From positions 310,001 to 374,000 of the forward strand of contig NZ_VCLB01000001.1 of the NCBI RefSeq assembly GCF_005924265.1: 64,000 nt of DNA. The letters are read 5' to 3'. The stretch comes from Martelella lutilitoris (GTDB taxonomy: Bacteria; Pseudomonadota; Alphaproteobacteria; Rhizobiales; Rhizobiaceae). Of the stretch, positions 1 through 8,367 are shown piece by piece; position 1 is the first letter of the stretch; every line of letters begins with the position of its first letter. Under the pieces are notes generated by a model. It did not search any database. It was not told where the DNA came from and saw nothing but the letters and a program-made list of their open reading frames with translations. The position numbers and the translations under genes were made by a program.

Positions 1-1
1 C

Positions 2-328
2 GCGCTGGTCTTCGACGAGCCGACCTCGGCGCTCGACCTCGGCAACCAGGCAAAGACGCTCGATCTTCTGAACATGCTGCGCGCGCGGCGCGACAAGGCG
101 ATTCTCTTCACCACGCACGACCCGAACCACGCGCTGGCAGCCGCCGACGACGTGCTGATGATGATGCCGGGCGGACACGAGGAGAACGGCACGGTGGAGG
201 AGATGATCGTGCCCGAGGCGCTGGCGAAGCTTTACGGCGTCGACATGCGCTGGGTGGACCTGACGGGACCGGAAAGCGGCACCCGCAAGGCCGTGATACC
301 GGCTTTCGCCGGAAGGGAATTTTCATGA
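2..328 (+). CDS. ABC transporter ATP-binding protein, 3' part (FecE/siderophore type)
   Basis: This is the C-terminal end of an ABC ATPase whose start lies before the window. The frame is open from base 2. It begins at the Walker B strand (ALVFDEPTSALD), followed by a D-loop and the H-loop histidine in FTTHDPNHA. The tail resembles ATPases of the FecCDE/BtuD group, which power uptake of ferric siderophores, haem or cobalamin at the inner membrane. The stop overlaps the start of the next gene by 4 bases (ATGA), so the following proteins are probably co-transcribed with the transporter. The substrate cannot be told from this fragment. Confidence 0.85.
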   Translation, partial: ALVFDEPTSALDLGNQAKTLDLLNMLRARRDKAILFTTHDPNHALAAADDVLMMMPGGHEENGTVEEMIVPEALAKLYGVDMRWVDLTGPESGTRKAVIPAFAGREFS

Positions 329-1629
329 GCGTTCTTTATGTCAAATCGGCCTATGAGGGGCCGTCAGAGACCTTTCGTCAGGCCGAAGCCGAAGGCGTGG
401 TCACCATTGTCGACCAGTGCGACCTGCGCGCAGAACATCTGGCCAACCATGACGGACTGATCACCGGCAATCAGCTTGATCAGAACGCCATGCTCGGCCT
501 CAAGGCGGCGCTTGCCGCCTTTCTGAGCCGCGGCGGCCGCTGGCTCTTCAATGGTCACATGCTGCGTCCGCTGGTCGATGGCATGGCGCAATATCGGCCG
601 ATTGCTGCGCCGAAGCGGCCGGATTTCGATCTCTCGGCCGCCAATGCCCATCCGATCTTCGACGGTATAGATCTGGAAAAGCTCGAGACCAACAAGAACG
701 TTGCCGGGTTTTACGGACGCGGATGCAACCCGCCGCCGGAGGGCGCCGTCATCGTCAACGGGCTCGGGCCGGGCGCCGTGCCGGTCGACTGGGTCTGGGC
801 GCGGCCCGAAGGCGGACGCATCTTCAGCCATGCGGGCAACGACCTTGCCACGATGGGGCGCGAATGGAACCTGCCGGCAACGCTTGCCGCGCGCATCATC
901 GCCTGGGCCAATGGCGGCGATTGCGTTGATCCGATGACGGCGACGCAAACCGCAGACGACTACCGAAAGCGTCTGGCCGATGCGGAGGACTATCCGGGCT
1001 TCCGGTCCGCGCCCAAACGGGAAAAGCGCCTCGTCCTGCCCTCATCGGGTTGCTATTACCAGATCCGCAGCCTCGAAGGTCCACGCTATGGCGACCTGTT
1101 CGACGTGATCACGATGCCGGAAGCCCTTGGCGAGAGTTTGCGTGATGATGATACGCTGTGGGTGCCCTGCCGCACGCCCGCGCAGCGGATGATCGCGCAA
1201 CGGCCCGTCATCGACCGGCATCTTGCCGCCGGCGGCACGGTGGTCGCGCTTGGCGAAAGCCTCTCGCATCTGTGGCTGCCCAACGTCGCCTTCACCCGGA
1301 CCCCGACGAACTGGTGGTGGTGGCTGGAGCCGGGGGCCGATCTCGGCGTCACGATCGCCGAGCCCGCCCATCCGCTGATGGCGGGGATGAGCGCCCGCGA
1401 CGCGACCTGGCATCTGCACGGCTTTTTCGAACCACCGGAAGGCGCCACAGTTCTTGTGCGCGACGGCGAGGGCCGCGCGATCTTCTATATCGACGACGTG
1501 TCGACGCCCGGGCGGATGATCATCTCCTCGCTGGACCCGATGTTCCACCACGGTTCGCATTTCATGCCGGCGACGACGCGTTTCCTCGACCGGTTCATTC
1601 CCAATCTGAAGGGTTTTCTCGATGCATGA
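325..1629 (+). CDS. Uncharacterised 434-aa protein, two tandem amidotransferase/ThuA-like halves
   Basis: The protein has no signal peptide or membrane segments, so it should be cytosolic. It reads as two similar alpha/beta halves, roughly residues 1-200 and 235-430. Each half has a strand-turn like that of class I glutamine-amidotransferase or ThuA-like folds (GLITGNQLDQ and LFNGHMLRP in the first, GGTVVALGES in the second) and ends with a segment naming potentially bound residues (IFSHAGND, SLDPMFHHGSHF). I see no Cys-His-Glu amidotransferase triad. A run of four Trp lies near residue 330. It overlaps the ABC ATPase by 4 bases and the next gene by 8, so it is probably part of a metal or cofactor acquisition operon. 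The function is unknown and the fold call is tentative. Confidence 0.6.
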   Translation: MSVLYVKSAYEGPSETFRQAEAEGVVTIVDQCDLRAEHLANHDGLITGNQLDQNAMLGLKAALAAFLSRGGRWLFNGHMLRPLVDGMAQYRPIAAPKRPDFDLSAANAHPIFDGIDLEKLETNKNVAGFYGRGCNPPPEGAVIVNGLGPGAVPVDWVWARPEGGRIFSHAGNDLATMGREWNLPATLAARIIAWANGGDCVDPMTATQTADDYRKRLADAEDYPGFRSAPKREKRLVLPSSGCYYQIRSLEGPRYGDLFDVITMPEALGESLRDDDTLWVPCRTPAQRMIAQRPVIDRHLAAGGTVVALGESLSHLWLPNVAFTRTPTNWWWWLEPGADLGVTIAEPAHPLMAGMSARDATWHLHGFFEPPEGATVLVRDGEGRAIFYIDDVSTPGRMIISSLDPMFHHGSHFMPATTRFLDRFIPNLKGFLDA

Positions 1630-2134
1630 CACGATCACGGTCCGCGAAGGCGGCCGCGACCTCACCTTTTCCTTCAACGATATCATGGCCTATCATGGCG
1701 GCGGTTTTCCGGGCGGCGTGGTCCACGGGCTGAAAGCCATGCAGGCGGCCTTTCCGCTGCTTGATGATGCGCCGCTGGAGCGCCGCGAAATCTCGGTGCT
1801 CACCGCCTTCACCGGCCCGGGCGGGCGCGATGCGCTGGAAATGGTGACGCGGGCGCTGACGGAAGACCGGCTCGCCGTCTTCCGTCCTCTCGGCGGCAAG
1901 GACGTGATCACCGATCCGCCGGGACCTTATCTCTTCCGCTTTTCCTATCGCGGAAAACTGGCGGAAGCCGTCATCAAACCCGGACATGTGCTGGAGGAAT
2001 TCGTACGGCTCGGCGGCAAGAAGGACAAGTCGGCCGCGGAAACCGAACGCCACGAAGCGCTGAAGCGCGAAATGGCAGACCGCCTTTTGCCGCTGCCCGC
2101 AGGCGAAATCTATACGGCGCGGCTGATCGGCTGA
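1622..2134 (+). CDS. FmdE-like domain protein lacking the usual metal ligands
   Basis: A 170-aa soluble protein. The segment YHGGGFPGGVVHGLKAM (residues 24-40) followed by TAFTGPGGRDALEMVTRAL resembles the formylmethanofuran dehydrogenase subunit E (FmdE) domain, whose core is HGHxCPG...CgvDAiq. Here the second His and both Cys are replaced (HGGGFPG, GPGGRD), so the metal site of canonical FmdE is missing. It overlaps the upstream gene by 8 bases and ends the operon that begins with the ABC ATPase. FmdE-domain proteins often lie beside FecCD-type transporters, which fits the context. Alternatively it is only a distant relative with a different role. No other domain was seen. Confidence 0.55.
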   Translation: MHDTITVREGGRDLTFSFNDIMAYHGGGFPGGVVHGLKAMQAAFPLLDDAPLERREISVLTAFTGPGGRDALEMVTRALTEDRLAVFRPLGGKDVITDPPGPYLFRFSYRGKLAEAVIKPGHVLEEFVRLGGKKDKSAAETERHEALKREMADRLLPLPAGEIYTARLIG

Positions 2135-2189
2135 ACGCCGCATCGACGGGCTTTCCGCTGATGCCCGCGACCGGATCCGATTTTCTTCG

Positions 2190-3866
2190 TCATAAGGCCC
2201 CGTTGAGGGCCGCCGGGGCAGGCTGAACGGTGGACGGCGGCGCGGAGAACAGCCGGATCACCCTGTCCCGCATCGTGTCCATGGACAGTTCGGACGCATC
2301 GGCGCCGGGGATCATGCCGGGCGTAAAACCTTCCGCCTCAAACCGTTCGACAAGTTGCGCATCGCGGCTGATGACGTGGACGGGCACGGCGCGCGAGGCA
2401 TCCGGCCCGGTGACGAGCGGCGCGGGCTGGTGATCGCCAAGCACGATAAAGACGGCGTCCTCGCCGAAACGCGCGATATAGTCGCCGATGGTCTGCAGCG
2501 AATAATCGATGGTCTCGATATATTGACGCCGCACCCGGTCGCGGTCGGACCAGACCACCGCCGGCGGATCACCGCTTGTCGCCTGCGCATCGAAGGCGCG
2601 GCCATCGCCGACATCGGCCCAGTCGATCAGCTCGGGCACCGGCGTCCAAGGGGCGTGACTGGAGATCAGCGCGATCTCGGCCATCACCGGCCGGTCGTCT
2701 CCCGTGTGGCGCACCAGCCGGTCAAAGGCCAAAAGCGTGTACTGGTCGGGCATGGTCACCCAGTTGAACGGCTTTCCCTCATAGCCGAGATCATCCGAGG
2801 CGAAGATCGTATCATAGCCGTAGTAACTGCCTTCCGGCCAGTCCATGGTGATCGCTGGCATGATGGCGGCGGTGCGCCAGCCGGCTTCACGGAACAGCCG
2901 GTTGAGGCTCTTGCGGTCGCTCATCATCAGCCGGTCATAACGGGCCTGGTTGTCGACCCAGAGACCGGAGAGGAAGGTGCCGTGGGCAAGCCAGCTGAGG
3001 CCGCCCATGGTCGGCGACACGCTCCAGCCGCTGGCGGAGGCAAAACCGGCCTCGCTCAGTTCCGCCTCGACCGCATCGAGGCGCGGGTCGATCAGCGGCG
3101 CATAGCGCGGGTCTTCGACCGCGCTGCGGCCGTAGGATTCGATGAAAACAAGCACGATATCGCGCCCTTCGACCGCCCGGAAAAGCGTATCGGCATCCGG
3201 CAGGCTGTCGCTTGTCGCGAGCATCCCGTCGAAGCGCCGCATGTCCCGCATCGCCTTTGCCACCGCCTGGACGCGGGAGACGACATAGGCGGAGCCGCCG
3301 GTATCGGCATAGGGCCGGGTTCCGGTTGCCAGTCCCGCACCCCACAGGAATAACCCCGCGGCCAGGACGCCGGAAAAGGCGATCACCAGATTGCGCGCCG
3401 CCGTGCCGGAAAGACGCGTAAGCGCACGGGCGGAAAGGAAGAACAATGCCAGCACGGCAAGGAAGGCGATCACCGCGCCGGCAACCGCCAGTGATGCGGC
3501 GAGGGGCCCGACGGCGCCGGAAAACACGTTCCATCCATCGGCGAAGATCCGGACGTCGAGATAGGGATTGAAGCGGCGCTGGAAGGCCGACTGCACGCCG
3601 ATATCCCCGAGCCTGAGGAACAGCACGAGCCCGAGCGCGCCGGTTGAAAGGGCGGCAAGCCAGAGCGCCATGCGGCGCGGCAAGAGCACCAGCGCCAGCG
3701 CCAGGATCGGGATCTCCACCGGCAGATGCAGGAAGGCCCGGAGCGAGAAGGCATGCGGATGGTCCGGAAGATTGAGCACGAAAAGGGCGACGAGCGAGAA
3801 GGCAAGCGCCGCGCCGATGCCCCGCGCTGAAAGGTTCTGCTTGCCAGGCGGTCGCTCAGCCATCAT
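2190..3866 (-). CDS. Membrane sulfatase/LtaS-like phosphotransferase
   Basis: A 558-aa inner-membrane protein. Four or five hydrophobic segments occupy about the first 190 residues, followed by a periplasmic alkaline-phosphatase-superfamily domain. Visible motifs are VLVFIESYGRS (first metal ligand Glu), SPTMGGLSWLAHGTFLSG (region of the Ser/Thr nucleophile) and VLGDHQP (Asp-His metal site). This layout matches lipoteichoic-acid-synthase-like and phosphoethanolamine transferase-like enzymes, which move head groups onto lipids or glycans in the periplasm. The start has two adjacent ATGs (3866 or 3863). It is transcribed away from the flippase-like gene across a gap of about 50 bp. With the nearby CDP-alcohol phosphatidyltransferase it suggests lipid or envelope modification; the substrate is unknown. 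Confidence 0.75.
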   Translation of the reverse strand: MMAERPPGKQNLSARGIGAALAFSLVALFVLNLPDHPHAFSLRAFLHLPVEIPILALALVLLPRRMALWLAALSTGALGLVLFLRLGDIGVQSAFQRRFNPYLDVRIFADGWNVFSGAVGPLAASLAVAGAVIAFLAVLALFFLSARALTRLSGTAARNLVIAFSGVLAAGLFLWGAGLATGTRPYADTGGSAYVVSRVQAVAKAMRDMRRFDGMLATSDSLPDADTLFRAVEGRDIVLVFIESYGRSAVEDPRYAPLIDPRLDAVEAELSEAGFASASGWSVSPTMGGLSWLAHGTFLSGLWVDNQARYDRLMMSDRKSLNRLFREAGWRTAAIMPAITMDWPEGSYYGYDTIFASDDLGYEGKPFNWVTMPDQYTLLAFDRLVRHTGDDRPVMAEIALISSHAPWTPVPELIDWADVGDGRAFDAQATSGDPPAVVWSDRDRVRRQYIETIDYSLQTIGDYIARFGEDAVFIVLGDHQPAPLVTGPDASRAVPVHVISRDAQLVERFEAEGFTPGMIPGADASELSMDTMRDRVIRLFSAPPSTVQPAPAALNGAL

Positions 3867-3918
3867 GACTCGACCGTCCGGTCATCCGAAACCCGCGTGA
3901 ATGCAAGAGGAGCGGCTG

Positions 3919-4842
3919 TTGTCCGCATATGGCGTCCTTGCTGTGATCTTCTGTCTGGCGATCATTGCCGGACTGGTTATCGCTGTCGACCCCGCCGATG
4001 TGGCGGCGGCCTTCGAGAATGTCACTGTCGCGCCGCTGGCGGCCGCGCTGGCCATCGTGCAGTTGCAGGTCATCCTGTCGGCGCTGCGCTGGCGGTTCAC
4101 CTCCGCAAGACTCGGCCACGCCATTCCCGTCCGCCTTGCCATAGGCGAATATTACATCGCCAGTTTCGTCAACCAGGTGCTGCCGGGCGGCATGGCGGGC
4201 GATGCGGTGCGCGCCTATCGCGCCCGCACGGAAGATGGCTGGAAAAGGCCGGCGGCGGCGATCGTGCTCGAACGGCTTTCGGGGCAGTTTGCGTTCTTCC
4301 TTGTCGCCGGCGCCGGCCTGTTCGCCTGGCCGCTGCTTCTGGCGGAAAGCCTGCCGCCCGGCTTCTATCGGCTGGTTTTCATCTGCACGGGTTTTCTGGC
4401 GCTTGCCGCAGGTCTTGGCCTGGTCATTGCCCGCAGCAGGCTTTTTGCCCGGTTCGAAACGCTCAAGCCCGATCTTGCCGCCGTCTTCTGGCGGCGCGGC
4501 GCGGCCGGCATCCAGTTCGGTCTCAGCATGCTGACGGTGGTGTCCTATATCGCCGTGTTCATGATCGCGGCTGATGCCACCGGCGCGCCGCTGCCGCCTG
4601 TTGCCGCCGTCACGGTCATCCCGCTTTGCCTGATGACGATGCTGATCCCGGCGGGCGTCGGCGGCTGGGGCACGCGGGAGGCGGCCGCCGCCGCTCTCTG
4701 GCCGCTCTTCGGGCTCACCAGCGCCGAAGGACTTTCGGCGAGCCTGCTCTACGGCCTCATCTCGCTTTTCGGCGTCGCCCCGCAGGGCCTTGTCCTGCTG
4801 GCAGCCACGCTGCGACGCCGGCGCGATCATGACGGGCGGTGA
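3919..4842 (+). CDS. Lysylphosphatidylglycerol-synthase TM-region family (UPF0104) protein
   Basis: A multi-pass membrane protein of about 307 residues with roughly eight hydrophobic segments. The sequence NQVLPGGMAGDAVRAYRAR is the signature of the LPG_synthase_TM/AglD-like family, whose members include the flippase part of MprF and hopanoid-linked HpnL. The likely role is moving a lipid or lipid-linked group across the inner membrane. I chose the TTG at 3919 because AGAGGAG (3906-3912) sits 6 bases before it; an in-frame ATG at 3901 has no visible ribosome-binding site. Its 3' end overlaps the convergent CDP-alcohol phosphatidyltransferase by 16 bases. Confidence 0.75.
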   Translation: MSAYGVLAVIFCLAIIAGLVIAVDPADVAAAFENVTVAPLAAALAIVQLQVILSALRWRFTSARLGHAIPVRLAIGEYYIASFVNQVLPGGMAGDAVRAYRARTEDGWKRPAAAIVLERLSGQFAFFLVAGAGLFAWPLLLAESLPPGFYRLVFICTGFLALAAGLGLVIARSRLFARFETLKPDLAAVFWRRGAAGIQFGLSMLTVVSYIAVFMIAADATGAPLPPVAAVTVIPLCLMTMLIPAGVGGWGTREAAAAALWPLFGLTSAEGLSASLLYGLISLFGVAPQGLVLLAATLRRRRDHDGR

Positions 4843-5642
4843 CGTCGGCGTGCGAGGTGAACGATATCAACCCCGAAGGAATAGGTGATCAGGAGAAGGG
4901 CGATCGCCGCGACCGCAGTTGAGACCGGCGGCGCGATGATGGGCAGAAGCAGGACGCAAAGTGCGGCCACCTGGATCACGCAGATCACCTTGCGCCGGAA
5001 AGAGGGCGGGAGGGGCGCCTTCAGGAAGGGCAGACCGAGCTGCGCCAGCACGAAGCCATAGCGCATCGAGCCGATCGCCAGCACCCAGATGCCGGCCTTG
5101 CCGAGCAGGAAGGCCGCAACAGACAGAAGCAGGATCAGGAAGGCATCGACCTCCATGTCGAACCGCGTGCCGAGCGCCGACTGAAGGCGGGTGCGTCGGG
5201 CGAGGTGACCATCGACCCCGTCCAGCGCAAGCGCGCTCACGACGAGGATAACGAGCGCATAGAGCTCGATAGTCTCCGAGAGATTGCCGAAAAACATCGC
5301 CGCGCCGAAAAAGCTCACCATCGCCGCGCGGATGGCAGTGATGATATTGGCCGGACCGAAACGGGCATGGTCATGGCCGGGCAGCGCGTGAACCACCAGC
5401 GCGAAGATGACGAGCAGCGTGAGCGCCGACGCGACCACGGCATCAGGCCCCGTCGCAAGCCGTTCGGCCAGCACAATGAAGGCCGCGATCGAGACGAGAT
5501 AGATCGCCGAAAGCGTCGTCAGCGTGCTCTTGATGAGGCGGCGTTCCCGCGATTGTGCTCTTTCCTCGCTGCCCTCCTGAACAGGCAAGCGGAAATGGCG
5601 CAGATAGGGTCGCCCGGAAGTCGGCGGTTCAAGCGTGCTCAT
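4827..5642 (-). CDS. CDP-alcohol phosphatidyltransferase family protein
   Basis: A 271-aa membrane enzyme. The signature D-G-x2-A-R-x8-G-x3-D-x3-D is complete in LDGVDGHLARRTRLQSALG continuing with TRFDMEVDAF, about residues 145-172. Six or so hydrophobic segments surround it. Members displace CMP from a CDP-alcohol with a second alcohol to make phospholipids such as phosphatidylglycerolphosphate or phosphatidylinositol phosphate. The N-terminal 40 residues are polar and basic. It starts 6 bp after the ribA stop on the same strand, so the two are probably one transcript, an odd pairing for a lipid enzyme. The acceptor alcohol cannot be predicted. Confidence 0.85.
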   Translation of the reverse strand: MSTLEPPTSGRPYLRHFRLPVQEGSEERAQSRERRLIKSTLTTLSAIYLVSIAAFIVLAERLATGPDAVVASALTLLVIFALVVHALPGHDHARFGPANIITAIRAAMVSFFGAAMFFGNLSETIELYALVILVVSALALDGVDGHLARRTRLQSALGTRFDMEVDAFLILLLSVAAFLLGKAGIWVLAIGSMRYGFVLAQLGLPFLKAPLPPSFRRKVICVIQVAALCVLLLPIIAPPVSTAVAAIALLLITYSFGVDIVHLARRRHRPS

Positions 5643-5648
5643 CTCGTC

Positions 5649-6755
5649 CTATTCCGCCGCGATCAGGCTTTCGAGCTCCAGGGTATGGCCGGCCCTCAGC
5701 GTCTTGGTGCGAAGATAGTTGACATTGTCGGTCGTGACCGTGCCGGTAACGCGGACATGGCCCGATACATCAATGCCGTTTGCACGCAGTCCGTCAATCT
5801 TCGTCGGATTGTTGGTATGCAGCACCACGCTGGAAATGCCGAGCAGGCTGAGCATGGCGGCGGCGGCCTCGTAGCGGCGGTGATCGCTTGCAAGGCCCAG
5901 TTCGGCGTCGGCGTCGATCGTGTCGAGGCCCTGATGCTGATAACCATAGGCGCGCATCTTGGCGCCGATGCCGGTGCCGCGTCCCTCCTGGTCGAGATAG
6001 ACCAGCACGCCGCCGCCGGCGGCCTTAAGCTGTTTCAGTCCATTTCGAAGCTGGTCGCCGCAATCGCATTTGAGCGAGCCGGAAAGATCGCCGGTAATGC
6101 AGGAGGAGTGGATGCGCACCGGCACCGGCGCGCCGAGGTCCGGCTTGCCGACGATGATGGCGATCTGGTCCTTTTGCGCCAGCCCGCCGCGGAAAACGGC
6201 GAAGTCGGCGTCGCCGATCTCCTTCAGCGGCACCCGCGTGCGTACCACCTGCTGGAAATTCTGCCGGGCGCCCTCGCTTTGATCAAGCGTTGCAAAGTCG
6301 ATTTCCTGGCAGGCGGCGAACCGCCCGTCTTCCGGCGCGATTTCGCTTGTCACCATGGCCGGCAGCAGGAGCGCAAGCCGCGCCAGTTCCTGCGAGGCCG
6401 CCGCCAGAGGATCGGCGTCCGTCCAGGCGGCGGGTTTCTCGCTGGAGAGCGCATAGGCAAGCCTTGAGGCCTCGTCAAACCCAATCCCGGCAAGCGGCAC
6501 GGCGATCCCGCCATCAGCGCGAATGCCGAGCCTGTCAGCCCGTTCGCGCGTCAGGAACAGGCTGTGGCGGTTTTCGGCGGCGCGGGCGAACTGGTCGAAC
6601 AGCGCCGGCGCGACGCAATCAAGCGCGAGCGCGGCGATCCGCCTCCCGACCTCACGCATGATCACGGGGCGACCGAAACGCAGTTCGGCAACGGCCCGCT
6701 CCACCTCCGCTTCGGGGGTAAGGGTCGCAAAATCAAAACTCTTGTCTTGCCGCAT
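5649..6755 (-). CDS. ribA: GTP cyclohydrolase II with degenerate N-terminal domain
   Basis: A 368-aa cytosolic enzyme. The C-terminal half (about 165-368) is GTP cyclohydrolase II, which opens the imidazole ring of GTP to give 2,5-diamino-6-ribosylamino-pyrimidinone phosphate and formate. Zinc ligands are in HSSCITGDLSGSLKCDCG (Cys-x10-Cys-x-Cys), and the catalytic loop is LDQEGRGTGIGAKMRAYGYQ. The N-terminal 160 residues resemble the extra, apparently inactive domain found on alphaproteobacterial RibA proteins and lack clear RibB motifs. It sits beside genes for a pterin-synthase homologue and a RibD-type reductase rather than the rest of the riboflavin pathway, so it may feed a specialised pathway instead of, or as well as, riboflavin. 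Confidence 0.88.
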   Translation of the reverse strand: MRQDKSFDFATLTPEAEVERAVAELRFGRPVIMREVGRRIAALALDCVAPALFDQFARAAENRHSLFLTRERADRLGIRADGGIAVPLAGIGFDEASRLAYALSSEKPAAWTDADPLAAASQELARLALLLPAMVTSEIAPEDGRFAACQEIDFATLDQSEGARQNFQQVVRTRVPLKEIGDADFAVFRGGLAQKDQIAIIVGKPDLGAPVPVRIHSSCITGDLSGSLKCDCGDQLRNGLKQLKAAGGGVLVYLDQEGRGTGIGAKMRAYGYQHQGLDTIDADAELGLASDHRRYEAAAAMLSLLGISSVVLHTNNPTKIDGLRANGIDVSGHVRVTGTVTTDNVNYLRTKTLRAGHTLELESLIAAE

Positions 6756-6976
6756 GCTTATTTCCTCCTCGGGCGCGCTGCCTTTCGGTCGACAGACCGT
6801 CGCGGGCGTCCGGAAAATGCGTTGGTTCTCTTCCTATGAACGTTTGCTCTTCCCAAGTGGTTCAGTCTGCTGCACAAAAAACAGAAATTGAAGAGCAACT
6901 TCGCGTGATCCGGAACAAAGGCCGAGCCGTTGACGTCTTTGAACGAATGGTCATCGATTGCGGCAGGGAGAGGGCA

Positions 6977-7957
6977 TTGTCAGAAAGAGAACGGCAGCTT
7001 GAGGCACGGGCCTTGTGGTTTCCCGAAGCCGGGCGCGCTCTCTTGCGCGAGGAAAGACTGCGGCGTCCCGGCACCGACGAGGCGCTTGTCGAGACGCTGT
7101 TCACCGGGGTGAGCCGGGGCACGGAGAGCCTCGTTTTCCACGGCAGGGTGCCGGAAAGCGAGCGCGAGCGCATGCGCGGCCCCAATATGGCGGGGGATTT
7201 TCCCTTTCCGGTTAAATATGGCTATGCCGCCGTCGGAAGGATCGCCGAGGGCCCGGACGGGAGCGTCGGCCGGCTCGTCTTCTGCCTCCATCCCCATCAG
7301 GACCGGTTCGTGGCGCCCGCCGCCATGCTGTCCCCCTTGCCCGGGGACCTGCCGCCGGAACGCGCGGTTCTCGCCGCCAATATGGAGACCGCGCTGAACA
7401 TTGTCTGGGATGCCGGCATCCAGCCGGGCGATACGGTCGCCGTCTTCGGCGCGGGCACTGTCGGTGCTCTGGTCGCCTTCCTGGCGTCCTCCATTCCGGC
7501 GACCGAGACGACGCTGATCGATCCCAACGAGAACCGGGCCGCGCTCGCCGAAAAGCTCGGCCTCGCCTTCGCGAACGGCAATTACGAAGGCCCCTTTGAC
7601 GTGGCGGTCAATGCGTCTGGATCCGACAAGGCGCTTGGCGCGGCCATCGCCGCAGCCGGGCAGGAAGCGCGGATTGTCGAGGCGAGCTGGCACGGCAGCG
7701 GCGATGCCGCGATTCCGCTCGGCGGACCGTTTCACGCGCGGCGGCTTGCCATCGTCAGTTCCCAGGTCGGTTCGCTGCCGCCCTCACACCGCGCCCGCTG
7801 GACGTTTGCGCGGCGCATGGGAAAGGCGCTGCAGCTTCTTGCCGATGCCCGCCTTGACGCGCTGATTTCGGGCGACACTTCATTTGAGGAGATCGAGGCG
7901 GCCTATTCCGGCATCCTGTCGTCTCCCGATACGCTCTGCCACCGCATCCGCTACTGA
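6977..7957 (+). CDS. BchC-like medium-chain dehydrogenase/reductase
   Basis: A 326-aa NAD(P)-dependent oxidoreductase of the MDR superfamily. VSRGTESLVFHGRVPESE, FPVKYGYAAVGRI, CLHPHQDRF and NMETALNIVWDAG match the branch that includes bacteriochlorophyllide dehydrogenase BchC. The nucleotide fold is VAVFGAGTVGALVAFLA. I see no classical zinc-binding Cys cluster. The TTG at 6977 is preferred because an AGGGAGAGG sequence (6965-6973) precedes it; in-frame ATGs at 6836 and 6947 would add a tail unlike the family. It is the first gene of a four-gene operon with the PTPS-like, GT4 and methyltransferase genes and is divergent from ribA. It probably oxidises an alcohol on a sugar or pterin side chain (inference). 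Confidence 0.8.
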   Translation: MSERERQLEARALWFPEAGRALLREERLRRPGTDEALVETLFTGVSRGTESLVFHGRVPESERERMRGPNMAGDFPFPVKYGYAAVGRIAEGPDGSVGRLVFCLHPHQDRFVAPAAMLSPLPGDLPPERAVLAANMETALNIVWDAGIQPGDTVAVFGAGTVGALVAFLASSIPATETTLIDPNENRAALAEKLGLAFANGNYEGPFDVAVNASGSDKALGAAIAAAGQEARIVEASWHGSGDAAIPLGGPFHARRLAIVSSQVGSLPPSHRARWTFARRMGKALQLLADARLDALISGDTSFEEIEAAYSGILSSPDTLCHRIRY

Positions 7958-7968
7958 GGAAAAACCAT

Positions 7969-8367
7969 ATGTTTGCTGTCGAGGTTCGCGATCACATCAT
8001 GATCGCCCACTCCCTTCCCCGCCCGGTGTTCGGACCCGCCCAGGCCATACATGGCGCAACCTTTGTCACCGACGCGGCTTTCTTCACAGCCGATCTGGAC
8101 GAGGATGGCCTGGCGGTCGATATCGGCGCGGCAACCTCGGTTCTGGGTGACGTTCTGAAACCGCTCAACTACCAGAACCTTGACGCGCTGGAAGCCTTTG
8201 CCGGCAAAGTGACGACAACCGAGGTGATCGCGAAATATATTTTCGACCAGCTCGCCGAAGCGGTTGCGCAAGGCAGGCTCGGTCCGGGCAGCGACAGGAT
8301 CCGCAAGATCCGCGTCACACTGCACGAATCCCACGCCGCGCGCGGCTGGTACGAGGCCGATCTGTGA
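7969..8367 (+). CDS. 6-pyruvoyl-tetrahydropterin synthase/QueD homologue, active site eroded
   Basis: A 132-aa T-fold protein. The overall pattern is that of PTPS/QueD: His14 in AHSLP, His28 in IHGATF, Asp51, TTTEVIAKYIFDQ (82-94) and Glu120 in LHES. By-eye alignment to QueD shows the catalytic Cys is Ala24, the third zinc His is Ala30, and the Asp-His of the catalytic LDHxxLN motif is missing (NYQNLD, 67-72). Glu120, which anchors the pterin ring, is kept. So it may bind a pterin or pyrimidine without the normal chemistry, or do a different reaction. It overlaps the downstream glycosyltransferase (GTG start inside its stop) and follows the dehydrogenase by 11 bp. Confidence 0.75.
   Translation: MFAVEVRDHIMIAHSLPRPVFGPAQAIHGATFVTDAAFFTADLDEDGLAVDIGAATSVLGDVLKPLNYQNLDALEAFAGKVTTTEVIAKYIFDQLAEAVAQGRLGPGSDRIRKIRVTLHESHAARGWYEADL

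Noticed and set aside
6947-6976. ATG 6836 or 6947 as start of the BchC-like dehydrogenase
   Set aside because: They add 10 to 47 residues that do not resemble the family, while the TTG at 6977 has a strong purine-rich site right before it.
6756-6976. A possible FMN riboswitch in the ribA/dehydrogenase intergenic region
   Set aside because: The conserved RFN-element cores (such as GGGGCAGGGTGAAATTC-type segments) are absent on both strands.
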